64,000 nt of DNA from Ampelocalamus luodianensis (taxonomy: Eukaryota > Streptophyta > Magnoliopsida > Poales > Poaceae), in assembly GCA_036346255.1 (NCBI GenBank), contig CM070623.1, positions 26,542,875-26,606,874 on the forward strand. Direction: 5' to 3'. Within the stretch, counting starts at the first letter, position 1. Every line of letters begins with the position of its first letter. Under the pieces are notes generated by a model that saw only the letters and a list, made by a program, of their open reading frames with translations, was not told the origin of the DNA and did not search any database. The translations under genes and the position numbers were made by a program. This document shows, in pieces, positions 22,190 through 33,560 of the stretch.

Positions 22190-24670
22190 TGTGAGAGCAC
22201 CCGGGGTATTTGGCTCGTAATACTTAACCATCCATTGGTCCTAGCATTACAAATCAAATAACCTGTCTCTTGGTGGATATGTACTTCCCAGAGTTGCAGT
22301 ACACATACACCTTCACAAAATATAGCATCCATTCCATACACAAGTCATTATATTACCGAATACAACAAGGTACAATATCCAAAAGATATACACATAATAG
22401 AGTTATTACAAAAAGGGCCGATCGGCCAAAAGACAAGTAAACAACTAAAGTAGCAGCGGAAACAAAAACCATAAGATGGCGATAATCAAAAGCCAACCGG
22501 TTTGCCCTTACCCACAAGGCAACCGACCGGACCACCAAGCTAGTCGTCCTGCACGAAGTCGGTCTCACAAAAGTTAACCCCTTGGGGGTCAACCTCCTCT
22601 GCAACAATTAAGCAATGCAACTGAGTACAAAAATGTACTAGCAAGACTTACGAGTAACAAGCCTATACATAGCTACATGCAAGTTGAATCAAAGGAGAAG
22701 GCTATAGGGTTCATTTGACGCATAAAGCAATTTTTTATTTGCAATAATGTAATAGATTGAAGGCAATTTAACAAATCTATTTTTATTTGTTTAAATAACA
22801 GCGAGACAACAATTATAAGCATAAATAACATCCTAGAGGTGACTTCCCAACAGCCACCATAACATAGCACGAATTACCCATTCGTACCACCCGAAGTCAA
22901 GTTTTATCGAAAAAGTTATAGTCTAATTCTTACGGGGCCGTATCCTAGCGTGTCCATAACCTAGGACGAGGCTATTCAAATAGTTTATACCCTGCAGGAC
23001 TGTATAACTTTACTCACATGTCAGACCGCTCCTTTTGCCACTAGATAAAGCACACTTCCGAAGGTATACCGACGGAGCTAAGTCATACGAGACGTTTTCC
23101 AATATTATGTATTAACTACGAGCCACCCGTATGGAATGGAAACCCCATACGTTGTGTAGGAGTCATTGTAAAGCCTCTGGACAACTACAATGCCCCTCGG
23201 TGTGGAGAACCTAGACAGGATTCCACTCCCGCACACCCAACACATATAGACACATTTCTCTTTTCAACACAATGCACACACCCAACCTCCTGCGACTAGG
23301 AGCTAACACACGCCAAAGTACTAAGTCAACAGGGCTCCCATATGCCCTCATGTGGTTGCAAACAAAAATGTTCAGTACGGTGGCGCAAGTAATTCGGTTC
23401 TTGTTGACTCGGGCACCAAGCACACACCCCACAATCACATCATCTTACCAATTTTTCCAAGTCTAAAATATTTTATTTTCAGTTTTAGTTTTCCAAATAT
23501 AATTACATATATGAATACCCTGACTCAAATATTTAAAGTGATGATATAACGACCATCGCCGGAGCAATGATCCCCATTCTACCGTTCTAAGCATTGCTAA
23601 GCATGACACCGAATAAATATAAATAAACCATATAACATCCACCGGGCTATAATTCACCAGCAGAATTATTAACTTAGGCTAGTAGCAGGGGATGAAAAAA
23701 TTTATTTAGTTCATGCAATATGATTAACTACCTCTAATCTCAAACATAACTTGACAATTAAAGCATGCATACATACAGTTTGCAAACAAGATATTAGAAT
23801 TTGAAAGTAATGAGATCAATATGATCAAATAGAAAAACATCTGCTTGCCTTGCTGGGGATGAATTTCTTGCTACAGAGGATCATTATCATATTCAATAAA
23901 ATCGTCGGAACCTATCGAAAGAATCGAGAAAAACCAATAAGAACGAATAACACCGAAAATACTCAAAATCCAAATTCATCCAAAAATCATGAAATTCACA
24001 CAAGAGGTAGAGAATGATTTTAAATGAATTTAGCAACAAAAATCAATCGATTTGGATGTTGTATGCAAAAGTTATAGCCAAAACAAAATCAGTTTTTGGA
24101 ATAAATATTGAAAAATGCCTCTCAGGTACTATTTATCCAAAATTAAACTTTTGGCAAATTTTTCCAGAGAGGTGGTGAACATGAAATTTTTATGGTAGAC
24201 AGAGCTCCATATGAGATGAACAATGCAATTTGATTCACCTCATTTGGAGCTAAGATGAAGTTATGAAAGTAGTGCACAAGTCATATGTAAAATAAGATTT
24301 TCAGAGACAGTAACATGCTCAAAACCTATTCTACAATAAAGTACAATAACAAAGGAATCCAACAAAATTGATTTCACTCTATTTGGAGTTACAGAGAAAT
24401 ACTTATGTATTTTTCAAGTTAAATGAATTTTTAGTGCAAACATAATGCTAAACCGAAAAGTTATTTTAATAACAAACATTTCTGGAATAGTAATAGACCT
24501 CAAAAACCATACCAAAATAAAATACACTAAAAATGTAACCCAACAAAATTTGAATCATCCAAAAGGAGTTAAAATGAATTACTTATGCCATTTTGAAGTT
24601 TAAAGCAATTATCAGTACATAAATAAAGCTTTTCTGAAATATAAAAAGCATTTAGACCTTTTTATACCGA
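22190..24670 (-). mobile_element. Gypsy LTR type A, minus strand, left segment
   Basis: It begins TGTGAGAGCACCCGGGG and follows the 51315 LTR: CTTAACC, CAAATCAAATAA, the hairpin 22624-22639, and the palindrome variant at 22972-22983. It continues in AT-rich sequence to about 24670, where nested insertions start; the right segment is 29579-30870. The 5-bp flanks are ATTCG (22185-22189) and ATTCA (30871-30875), a one-mismatch target duplication. This shows the whole 22190-30870 block entered the plus-strand LTR as one event. Confidence 0.7.
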
Positions 24671-24760
24671 GGGATTCCTAGCCGCAGTCACTGAACCATG
24701 GGGTCCAGGGCATAGCGTTGTTTTCCTTTAAAAATCCTGAGCGGAGAACATTCGAATCGT

Positions 24761-24930
24761 TGAGATCTAATCGGGCGGTCCAAACAAGAGGTCACGTTCG
24801 GCGTTCCGAACGGCCAAAACGATCTGTTCCATTGAGATCAAATCATATGGTCCAGACAAGAGGTTACGTTCAGATGGTCCTAACGGCCAAAACGATCTGG
24901 GCCGTTGAGATCTAATCGTACGGTCCAGAC
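24761..24930. repeat. 72-bp tandem repeat, about 2.4 copies
   Basis: TGAGATCTAATCGGGCGGTCC-like unit starts lie at 24761, 24833 and 24905, exactly 72 bp apart. Each unit also contains CGAACGGCCAAAACGATCTG or a variant. Related words occur in the 74-bp array at 42031. Confidence 0.8.
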
Positions 24931-24950
24931 GAGATACAAGTTCGCACTCT

Positions 24951-25657
24951 GATGAACCCGAAGGTCTGATTGTTGGCCCGATCTTTCGATGAGAACGATA
25001 AGTTCGGTAGTCGTCGCTCAACTCTCACGATCCTGGTTACGAACACGCAAGGTTCGAAACCACGTAATCGCTGAACTGATTGACAAGTCGTTATCAACCC
25101 GCACGAATACCGGATGACTCGACCACGAAGGTCGATTCGCATACACCGAAGAAGCACGCAAGAAAAAGATAAAGCAATCTGAAATTGCAAATAGGAATTG
25201 AAATATTGAATTGAGTTGGGATTTTGAAGCGGTATTATGGTTGGTCTAGTCGACACAAACCAATACACGAAGTTGCAACAAGGCTAACTTTTAACTAAAC
25301 AAAATCCAAGAAACTAGAGGGGGTGCGACCTCCTTAAATAGGGGATGAGGAGCCACACATCTAATAGAACTAAGGGGGTGGGACTAATCTCATAGATTAC
25401 TGTTCACGTGAACAGTAAAAGCACCCCCAGGTGGTCCACCGGCAGATGGGCCAAGTTCAGTATGATTACAAGGCCTAGATTGGCCCAAACAAGTGATATG
25501 ACGTCTTCTTTTGATGATTGCGATCAGTCCAGAAGGAATTTGAAGGTGAGGCCAGATCTGTTGGAAAGAGGACGAAATAAGCATTCAATCAAGTACTCGT
25601 GGACCTCCAACGGACTCCGTATGTGAAAGTTATGCCTGTTTTAAGTTGGTGTTATCA
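24951..25657 (-). mobile_element. Gypsy LTR type B, minus strand
   Basis: In element orientation it starts TGATAACACCAAC and soon has CATAACTTTCACATACGGAG, matching the LTR at 10983. It carries TATTTAAGGAGG as a possible promoter (about 25335-25346) and ends after CGAAAGATCGGGCC near 24951. Length about 707 bp, close to the 663-bp copy. It directly follows the C-terminus of the ORF at 25666-26808, as a 3' LTR should. Confidence 0.55.
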
Positions 25658-25665
25658 GGCTGATT

Positions 25666-26808
25666 CTAGAGGCCGAACTGGATTCCAAAACGGGTCCAGC
25701 TCGAACTGCTTGCTTGTCTTGGACCAAAAGTGACATGGCGCTGCATATATATATATATTTCATCATTAGGTAGCATCATATAATTCATATAATATAAAGA
25801 CACTCCTAAAAACAAGCTCACCTGATAATTTAAGTGAAGCGTACGAGCTCTTATACTTGGAACAGTAAGCATAGCAAATATGGTTGTATCCATAGGGGTC
25901 ATGTCCTCATCATCCTCCCTTTCTTGAAAACAAAGCCGTCCTCGGCTTTTGATAAGCTTAAAATAGGGTAACAAAGAAGCCAAAGTGTATGCATGGTATA
26001 TGTATATATCATCTGTTTTAACGGTTCTTCGTTGTTGCACAATTAATGTTAGACGACAGCAGTGATCATAAAAGATCATTGTAGTATTACCCCAAGAATA
26101 ATCATATATGTTAATGAGCAAAACAAAATTTCTCACATAGCAATTATTGCAACTAGTTTTGCAAATATAAGTGAAGTATTTATGCAATTCAACTCTCTGA
26201 AGTTGTAAACTTGCAGTGTTAGCACATATGAGCAAATCTACAACTTTTGGAATCAAACAAAGTTCATCCATATTATTAGATTTCAATGGAGCAATAGCAA
26301 ATTCATCTAGCAAGGGTGAAAGGATGTGTAAATTCTTCCATACTTCAACATCTTGATGCAGATTGTCCACACTAGATGGTGCAACAAGAGATGAACACAT
26401 GGGCATTGAATGAATACTAAATTTTAATTTTCTCTCATAATGAACAAGATTCTGCACATAATAATTATTGTTCAAAACTGCAAGCTTCAATTCATCCATG
26501 TAATCACAAGTTATGCATATTCGATAAACAAGAAATTGATTGTCTACACCATAATCTCCAATCAAATTAAACTTATACCCAGGGGTGTAGGCACTAGACA
26601 AGCATTTTGAACATGCGATTTCAGAAACTTTCTCCATAGCATGTGACAATTTCACAAGTGGATCCAACATAATATAACATAAAGAGTCAGTAGGAGAAAT
26701 ACTAGTCAAAACGTCTTTATGTCTAACCAATTCCACATGATCATTGTATGTGATTAAATCATCACATGACTCATTCAAAACAAGATGCAATTCAATTATT
26801 TCAGACAT
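25666..26808 (-). CDS. Uncharacterised ORF of a type-B retroelement, 380 aa
   Basis: A long open minus-strand frame from ATG 26808 to a stop at 25666. No RT, RNase H or integrase motif is visible. It is rich in Asn, Tyr, Cys and Leu, with short Cys pairs (CSKC, CNNC). Near residue 300 it has RGRLCFQEREDDEDMTPMD, a form of the acidic tail seen at the C-terminus of many grass gypsy polyproteins just before the 3' LTR, and the B-type LTR begins 9 bp after the stop. The first codons overlap the end of the next ORF upstream (26796-27272) by 13 bp in another frame. It is therefore likely the second ORF, or the fused remains, of a non-autonomous gypsy element. Function unknown. Long intact frames in a nested element are notable. 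Confidence 0.5.
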   Translation of the reverse strand: MSEIIELHLVLNESCDDLITYNDHVELVRHKDVLTSISPTDSLCYIMLDPLVKLSHAMEKVSEIACSKCLSSAYTPGYKFNLIGDYGVDNQFLVYRICITCDYMDELKLAVLNNNYYVQNLVHYERKLKFSIHSMPMCSSLVAPSSVDNLHQDVEVWKNLHILSPLLDEFAIAPLKSNNMDELCLIPKVVDLLICANTASLQLQRVELHKYFTYICKTSCNNCYVRNFVLLINIYDYSWGNTTMIFYDHCCRLTLIVQQRRTVKTDDIYIYHAYTLASLLPYFKLIKSRGRLCFQEREDDEDMTPMDTTIFAMLTVPSIRARTLHLNYQVSLFLGVSLYYMNYMMLPNDEIYIYMQRHVTFGPRQASSSSWTRFGIQFGL

Positions 26809-27272
26809 GGTGCACTCAACTCTGTTGGCAAATCAATCAAATTATCACAGGATTCATACAAATTCTCAATAATATCAGATTCTGTAGCTAGGAAATTAAT
26901 TTCTACATTCTCAGCACTAGATTCATCCACCTCATGTGATGCAGTGGTTTCTACTACAATCTGATTTTCCCTTTGCTCAATGATACTAGGCATGAAATCA
27001 TGGTTATTGTTCTTAGGTTGAGTGTTCAAATCAGTACCTTTGGTATTACCTTGTAGGATCGCCTCAGATGATGTTGATACTGAAATTGGTGAGTAGTTAA
27101 AAGCTTTTCCTTCCTCTTCTTGCTCCAGCTCAATTAACAATGAGCGAGCCATGGGTGCAAGACAACGAGACAGAGTAACGCCCACAGCAGTAGGGGCGGC
27201 CATCATGGTAGATGCAGCAGCAGGAGAAGCAACCGAAGATGATCTTGATGCAGAGGTTTGTACCGTGCGCAA
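26796..27272 (-). CDS. Upstream overlapping ORF of the same element, partial
   Basis: A 158-codon frame with no ATG at its 5' end (27272 reads TTG), so it is 5'-truncated, apparently by the solo LTR inserted at 27282. It is Ser/Ala-rich at first, then acidic (LIELEQEEEGKAF). The last residues overlap the ATG of the next ORF. No known domain recognised. The arrangement suggests a frameshifted single protein or an overlapping pair. Confidence 0.4.
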   Translation of the reverse strand: MRTVQTSASRSSSVASPAAASTMMAAPTAVGVTLSRCLAPMARSLLIELEQEEEGKAFNYSPISVSTSSEAILQGNTKGTDLNTQPKNNNHDFMPSIIEQRENQIVVETTASHEVDESSAENVEINFLATESDIIENLYESCDNLIDLPTELSAPCLK

Positions 27273-28926
27273 GGAAGAAACTGTAATACCGCGATTATTC
27301 TGAGAAGAGAGAATTTTAATCGGGAGAAGATGGAAAGTGAAAATTTAGCGCTCCCTGGGAATTGAGTACCGGGCCACGCCCAGCCTCGTGCCTTGTGGTC
27401 GCCCTCCAGGCCCTTTTGAGGGGGGCGCCATGGGCACTCAGCCCAGGCCGCACCACCCTCCCCTCAGCCCAAGCCGCCCCTCCCCCTTCCCCCTTAACCC
27501 TAGCCAAGGGCGCCGCCCCTCCCCTTTTCCTTGGCCTCCACCTCCCTGCCGCCTCCCTCCCCTGCTGCCCCCTGGTGTTGGCGCCTCCCCCTGCTGTCCC
27601 TAGGCTGCTACCCCCTGGTGCTTGATGCCCCCTTGCTGCCGGCTATTGGTGAAGAAAGGCGAGGGCCGTTGCGGGGCTGCCGATCTAGAAGGAGAAGAAG
27701 GAGAAGGGGCAAGGAGAGGATCTTCTTCGAGGTTTGATCGTCGTATTCCCGTGGGTCTTCAAGGGTAACGAAGTGTTTTCCCCGCTGTTGGATGAGGTTT
27801 AGATGCGAATTTGATTAATTAGGGTTGGATTGTTTTGCTGTCGGTAGACTTTCAGTTCTGTCCAGAATGTTGCATGGACTTTTTCGTGATCTTAGAGGCC
27901 TAATTTGAGATGTCCATCTCCTAGAGTTATGTAGGTATTGTTCGTAGCTTTCGGTGTCCGCCAAGAACACTAAATTCCGACGTACGGATCAAAAGTTATG
28001 ATGGTTTCCGTTTCTGTTGTCCAGAATCCTGACGAGAATGAACTATCAAGTTGTCTTTTAAAATATGAATGTGTTAATGGAAAATTCAGGGCTTTAACCC
28101 AAATCGGTTATTGTAGGCCTTGGTCTTAGCTTTTGATATTGATAAAGAACGCTAAGTTTGGTTTAGCCAATCAGAAGTTATGGTATTTACCGTGCTGCTG
28201 TCCAGAATTGCCGGTAGTTCTGACAGAAAGTGTTCGTCGGTCTTTTGGAGTTAGATACATATAGAATTAGGGATTTCCACCAACTAGGTTGTTGTAGATA
28301 ATTTCATTATCTTTCAAACAAGCCTGAGAACACCCCTTTTAGAGTTTTAGAGCAAACGTTATGCTTCTTTTACTGCTGCTGTCCGATAAGGCTTTCTGCT
28401 AGAATGTGGTTTAACTCAAGCAACGTGTACAATTAAGTGATGGTGTTGGGGTATGAGTTAGGGGTGATGCGAGTAGTGTCTTTATGCCTTGGTTCTTATT
28501 GAAGTAACTTTGGTGTAGGGCGTGAGGCGCCGAGGTTAGCGTCATCACCGTTGTCTCCCAACGCATCGCAACGCTAAAGGCAAGTACACTGTTGATTGTA
28601 TGAATTGTGTATGTTGGATGCATGATGCTCGTACTGTATTTTCATTTGATATGTGAGAAGTTCCGATGATCTTGTTCATGTTCTGTCCACAGGAGTGGAG
28701 TGTAGTATATTCGGAGATGATGCTAGTCTCTATTCATAAGTACATCGACAAACCATATATTTTGTGGATACTAGATGCCTGTTGTTCGTGTTGTATTTTC
28801 AAGTGATATGTGACAAGCTTCGATGGTATATTCTTTTCATATGTGTGGATATGATGTTAGTCATAGTACATAAGATTATTCATGCATCCATGTTCATGTT
28901 CCGTCCACGGAAGTGGAGTCTAAAGT

Positions 28927-29044
28927 CCCATCAATTCCAGTATGGGCATGTGAAGTCCCACCATTCCAATGTGGGAAGTTTGGACACTCGTATGAAACGT
29001 TCTTCATACGGTATTTTGGATCCCCGTATTTCAATAAATACGGG
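28927..29044 (+). promoter_or_regulatory. Row of four hairpins in the solo LTR
   Basis: CCCAT/ATGGG (28927-28946), CCCAC/GTGGG (28957-28975), CGTATGAA/TTCATACG (28989-29010) and CCCGTATTT/AAATACGGG (29023-29044), each with a short loop. The last two stems are perfect (8 and 9 bp). The LTR at 34344-34460 has a similar row made of different sequences. Confidence 0.55.
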
Positions 29045-29225
29045 CTTAAGTGAACACCGACGGGTATGTCACTAGCTATACCGGTATAAGCAGGAGTGCA
29101 GTCCATTCAATTCAGAAGGTTCTTTCATTCCATTCATTCATTAAGCATCACGTGTTTTGTTCATATTCTTTAACGTTGTGGTCTTGTTCATCTTTGCTGT
29201 ATGTTTATTTATCTATTGTACTTGT

Positions 29226-29240
29226 TGAGTCTCGGACTCA
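29226..29240 (+). promoter_or_regulatory. Conserved LTR hairpin (TGAGTC/GACTCA)
   Basis: A 6-bp perfect stem with loop TCG after CTTGT, at the position of the TTGCTGAGTAC hairpins of the other LTRs. Confidence 0.55.
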
Positions 29241-29578
29241 CTCTTGCTTTGTTTGTTTATTTTTAGGTGACCGTTGAGGATGACTCTTTTGGGAGGGAGT
29301 AGACACGCACCATCCACTCATTCACCACATTTCAGTTTCAATAATAAGATTTGATTCTACCTTTCATTTGTTTAGTGATGAACTGTAATAAATGAAGTTA
29401 AATATGGTTGATGACTTCTCCTAGGTTAAGGATGGTTAATTCTACCTGTGAAACTTGGTCATCTCTTTTGTTATACTTACATGGTTCAGACATTGTCAAC
29501 ATTCTCTAGTATTGAGGTCGTATGCTAGATTCTTTAGGTAATATTTTGGCTTCTAAATAGCCAGGGTGTTACAGAAAC

Positions 29579-30870
29579 TAAGAGACTTGGGGGGTGTGGA
29601 TTTTACTGAGGAATTGAGTTCAAACAAGCTTCTCCTTCCTTAGACCTGAGAGGAAGGACGAGGAGGAATGGAGGTGTACGAGGGGTATTAAGCCCGAGAT
29701 TTGACGGCAATGGAGGCGGTGTTAAGCGATGAAGCTCCAGGAGTGGCCAGATCGCACGGTGGATTGACGACATTGATGGGGCGGCTCAGCATGCAGCGAA
29801 CGCGTGGCGTTCGGCTTCTGCGCAAGTGCCAACGGGAGGTTGAAGACAGTCCCAACAAGTGGGCCCAAGTGGTCAGTGACTTAATGCGTGCGAAACGGAC
29901 TCGAGTGCGAGTCGGTTTCAAGTGAGGTTCGGTCGAGCCAGCTCGCACGGGTGGGAAAGTTCGGACCGAGCGTTTGGACGGTTCAATCTGAAACGGACGG
30001 TGGATCTGTTTGGGCTAGGTGCGCCGGTGCGTTTAGGTGGCTGAGTCTAACCATGTGGTCCGAGTCGAAATGTTCGGGCTGACTGGGCTGATCGGACCAT
30101 GATATTTGAATGGTCCAATCGAGATCGAACAGCTCCTATGAGCTGCTTGTTCGGACGGTCCGAACGTGCGCGACGAACGCGGATGGTCTCATCGAAAATG
30201 GATGGTCCAGGTCGCGCTGCCTGTTCGGATGGTCCGAACGTTCCCAAGTGATGTGGACGGTCTGATTGAAATTAGATGGCCCAAGTAACCCCGCATCTGT
30301 TCAGACTGGCCCGAGCGCGAAGATGGTTGGGTTCAACCAAAAAGACTTGGGTCCGGGCCCGAGGAACAGTGCAATTAGGTTTTGAAAACAAAGGGTTGAG
30401 TCTTTGAGGAATTTTTAGATAGAGTTGCACAACTCTAAAAATTCTAAAATTTTTACATGAGGTTCCTGACTCTAATATTAACCTTTTATAAAATTTCTAG
30501 AGGTTTTCATGCATTGCATTTCCCCCCAGAAATTTGTCAATGTTGTGACCTAGGGTTTGACTAAGAGTCTAACTGGTTTGACTACCCCTTTTAAAACAGC
30601 AAATAAAATCTAAAAAATTTGAATTTTTTCAGAGAGGTCACTAGGATGATATAGGACCTAGGAAAAATAATTTCAGAGGATGATCCCAAGATTTGTTTAA
30701 AAATGTTTTAAAAGACTATGCTTCTAGTCAATTGAAGCTTTTAGTTTTTCAAATCAACAAATCCTAAAAAAAATTCCAGAAAATTCTAATAACCTCATAA
30801 TGCAACAAAAGTTTTAATTTCTACTCATTTTTATACATTTGAAACAGAAACCAAGTTTTGGGATGTTACA
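29579..30870 (-). mobile_element. Gypsy LTR type A, minus strand, right segment
   Basis: It continues the LTR begun at 22190. A GC-rich part with degenerate repeats of CGGACGGTCCGAACG (30060-30280) is followed by the AT-rich end common to 8000-8520 and 55100-55646, finishing GGGATGTTACA at 30870. The first few bases (29579 to about 29590) belong to the nested B-type element. Confidence 0.7.
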
Positions 30871-30875
30871 ATTCA

Positions 30876-30974
30876 AATTTGTTATCAACAATGTTTCTAC
30901 TATGTGTACTAGCTACTGATCTGGGACTGGTGTAGAAATCACAAAGGTTCGGATTCAAAAATCCGGTCCTGACA
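30876..30974 (+). mobile_element. Gypsy LTR type A, plus strand, right segment
   Basis: It completes the LTR interrupted at 22189, with CTAGCTACTGATCTGGGACT and the terminus CCGGTCCTGACA at 30974, as in the LTRs ending at 2509 and 46849. Confidence 0.7.
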
Positions 30975-30994
30975 ACCTTGGAGATCTCTAGGAG

Positions 30995-31140
30995 TGTCAC
31001 ATCCTCAAATTTCAAAAATAAGTTAATAATACTTTAAATAGACATTTATGAATTTTTTTGAATTTTCAACAACTTCTTTAACTCTTTTTATTCTTTTCCT
31101 AATTTTTAGAAATTAAGAATCAATTTTGCTGGTTAAATAA
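30995..31140 (+). mobile_element. Gypsy LTR (C-like), left piece
   Basis: It starts TGTCACATCC, followed by AT-rich sequence. It is cut by a LINE and probably continues at 33561. The flank (AGGAG) does not match the flank after 35155 (CGACG), so one end may be altered. Confidence 0.45.
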
Positions 31141-33560
31141 TTTTTTTTACGTAAGAAGGTAGACAATTCTCTACCTTATGGCCATTGTATTAAAATGGTA
31201 GCCAACCGATAGTTATACAAAAAAAGGTTACAAGATTTAGGAATTGTTTCCACTGACGAAGACTATCCTGATACTTGGGCTTGGATCGGTGTATCCAAAG
31301 ATCAATTAGGCTTTGAATCTGATGGTTTAGCAAAATTAGATTATCCTCAGCATGTCGGAACACCCGATTATTCCTCATAATCCATAAAGTATGAGCGCAT
31401 GCCGCGAAGCAAACTGGCCAAATTTTACGGAAGTTTTCATTCCCCCTCGTTGTGTTTTCCAAAAAATGTATTATGTTTTGGGATGAGCTTGCTTCCACTG
31501 CAAATCCTAATTTTCTCCAAAGGTTGTCTGCAGTCTTGCAGCGTAAAATAATGTGATCAATTGTTTCTATTATAGGGCAGATATCACAATGTGGTTCATT
31601 TGTCCAATGTTTGGCTGTCAAATTGTCTCTGGTATTTAATTGCCCTCTGAAAGCTAGCCAAAGGAAGATTCTGCAGCTATGTGGTAACGGTTGGTTCCAA
31701 GTGTAATCCATCGCTGGCCATTTTAGGCCATGAAATGACAATGTCTCGTAGAAAGCTGACGTGGTTGGGGCGGCCATGGTTGACATACATATCCTCTGAT
31801 CCAGAATGTCCGACTGCGATTGTTGATTAGATAGGAAATCACGGAGGACTTGGTACTCTGAAGTGGCTTGATGCGAAAGAACTGGCTGTAGCAAAATCGT
31901 CCAACTGTTATTTGTACGTTGTGACTGAATTATGCAGTTTGGTTGAGTTGTGAAAGTGAATAGAGTTGGCAGTCTGAGATGGAGCCGTCCCAAAGACGTT
32001 CAGTTATCTTTCTAGAACATGATATTTGCTCCATTGCCAATTATAACTTTTGACATTTCCACTGTCACTTGTATACTTGACGATATTGTTTTCCAAATTG
32101 TCATGTCTCTCTAATGAGGCTACGTAGGTATATCATTCTGGATGTAGCGTGTTCTTAACCAATGGAAGCACAAATCAGAGTAGTTAGATAGTAATTTGGC
32201 TACAAATTTCATGATTAAAACCTGATTATGCAGTCTTAGATTTCTGAGTCCCAGCCCTCCCTGTTCTTTCGGGAGAGTGATTGTCGTCCAAGCGACTAGG
32301 TAGTGACCTCCATGTATTTCTTTGTGTCCTCGCCAAAGGAATGCTCTCTGGATTTCGTCAATGGCATCGATGCTACGATCTGGCCACTTGATGCAGCTCA
32401 TGTAGTACATTGGTATAGTTGATAGAACAACGTTAATCATTGTGACTCGTCCCCCCACGACAAAAGGCTGGGAATCCATCCAGCCAATCTGTCTACTTTG
32501 TCAATGATCGATTGGAGCAGGTTGTGGGGGATCCTACTCGTGGCGAGAGGTAAGCCTAGATAATTACATGGGAGAGAGCTGAGGGTACACTGTAAGGTAG
32601 CAGCTGCCGTATTGGCATCTTCATTTGACATATGTATTGGTATTAGTGTACTTTTATGATAATTGATCATCAGGCCTGTGAAACTTGCAAATGTGTCTAG
32701 TAGCTCTTTTAAAACCGTTGCTTGTTGTAACGTACCTTTCAGCAAAATAAGAGTGTCATCCACATATTGTAGGATTGGTGGATGTCCTTGTATGTTAAGC
32801 GGACGTGGTATTAAGCCATTGTTTGTAGCCTGCTTTATTAACCCTTGTAAAACATCAGCTACTAGAATAAAGAGATACGGGGAGAGGGGGTCTCCTTGAC
32901 GTATGCCTCGTTTGTACTGAATTTGGTCACCTATTGCACCATTGATGAGTATGTGAGCCTTATTGGTTAGATGCAAGATTCTGAAGAGAAGCAGAGGCAG
33001 GCCGATCACGGGCGAGATCCCAGTTTTGCAGGGCGCAAGAATCTAGGCCTGCATGCAATGGGCTCTGAGAAGGAACACCTTTAATAGATTTCAAAAGAGA
33101 TATCCCTTGGTTGGCATTGGCTATGTATCCTCTGAAGATCTCTTTTGAGCCATGATCCAAACAAATCAAAGCAGCCTGTCGTGCCGCCTTTCCAATTGGC
33201 ACAATCTTTGGCGCAGTTTTGTCGAATTCGGTTTGTCCGTAGCTGTTGGTTGCGAGCGTCGAAGAAGAAACATGATCACTTAGCACTGAGGGGTCTAGTT
33301 GGCCGGATTGCTTCAATCTAAGTGATAGTAGAATACATCCAGAGCGCAAACGTCCACGGAGCGCGATCTCCGCTGCAACTCTGGAGGAGGCCACTTTGAA
33401 TTCAAAAATTCCCGTGCCAGACTTTCTCACTTGGTACGCCAAGGGGCTACCCCCAAACCGAGAAGAGAGAAGGACAGCGAGCCTCTCTGGCGAGATGACG
33501 ATATGATGTTTGTTTGGCGTTGAGCGTGAGTAGAATTCTTTGGCGTTGAGCATGAGTAGA
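31141..33560 (-). pseudogene. L1-type LINE, internally deleted
   Basis: The minus strand runs from a broken 5' end near 33560 to a short poly-A (plus-strand T8 at 31141). The first ORF (33553-32960) resembles the N-terminal region of plant LINE ORF1 (FEFKVASSRVAAEIALRG). It then joins, in a different frame, RT sequence at 33009-32437 with GIRQGDPLSPYLF and the catalytic YVDD (about 32760), and further RT/thumb sequence at 32479-32120. The last ORF (31993-31190) ends with the zf-RVT pattern CDICPIIETIDHIILRC. The endonuclease and the first half of RT are missing. Non-functional, but the fused ORFs are open for long stretches. Confidence 0.8.

Larger units (their letters stand above)
27282..29573 (+). 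mobile_element. Solo LTR, gypsy type C, with 5-bp target duplication
   Basis: 2,292 bp, starting TGTAATACCGCG and ending GGGTGTTACA, flanked by perfect GAAAC duplications (27277-27281 and 29574-29578). Inside are a GC/Pro-rich block (27370-27740), a row of hairpins (28927-29044), the TGAGTC/GACTCA hairpin (29226-29240) and a CTCTTGCTT...TTTTAGGTGACC stretch shared with the LTR at 33561-35155. No internal region, so it is an LTR-LTR recombination product. The ORFs at 27362-27737 are GC-rich LTR sequence. Confidence 0.85.

Noticed and set aside
27362..27737. Proline-rich ORFs
   Set aside because: They lie inside a solo LTR with perfect GAAAC duplications, are GC-skewed sequence in all frames, and show no domain.
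18870..30979. GCCTC/ACCTT as a target duplication of the plus-strand LTR
   Set aside because: Only three of five positions match. Both changes are transitions, so it is possible but not counted as evidence.
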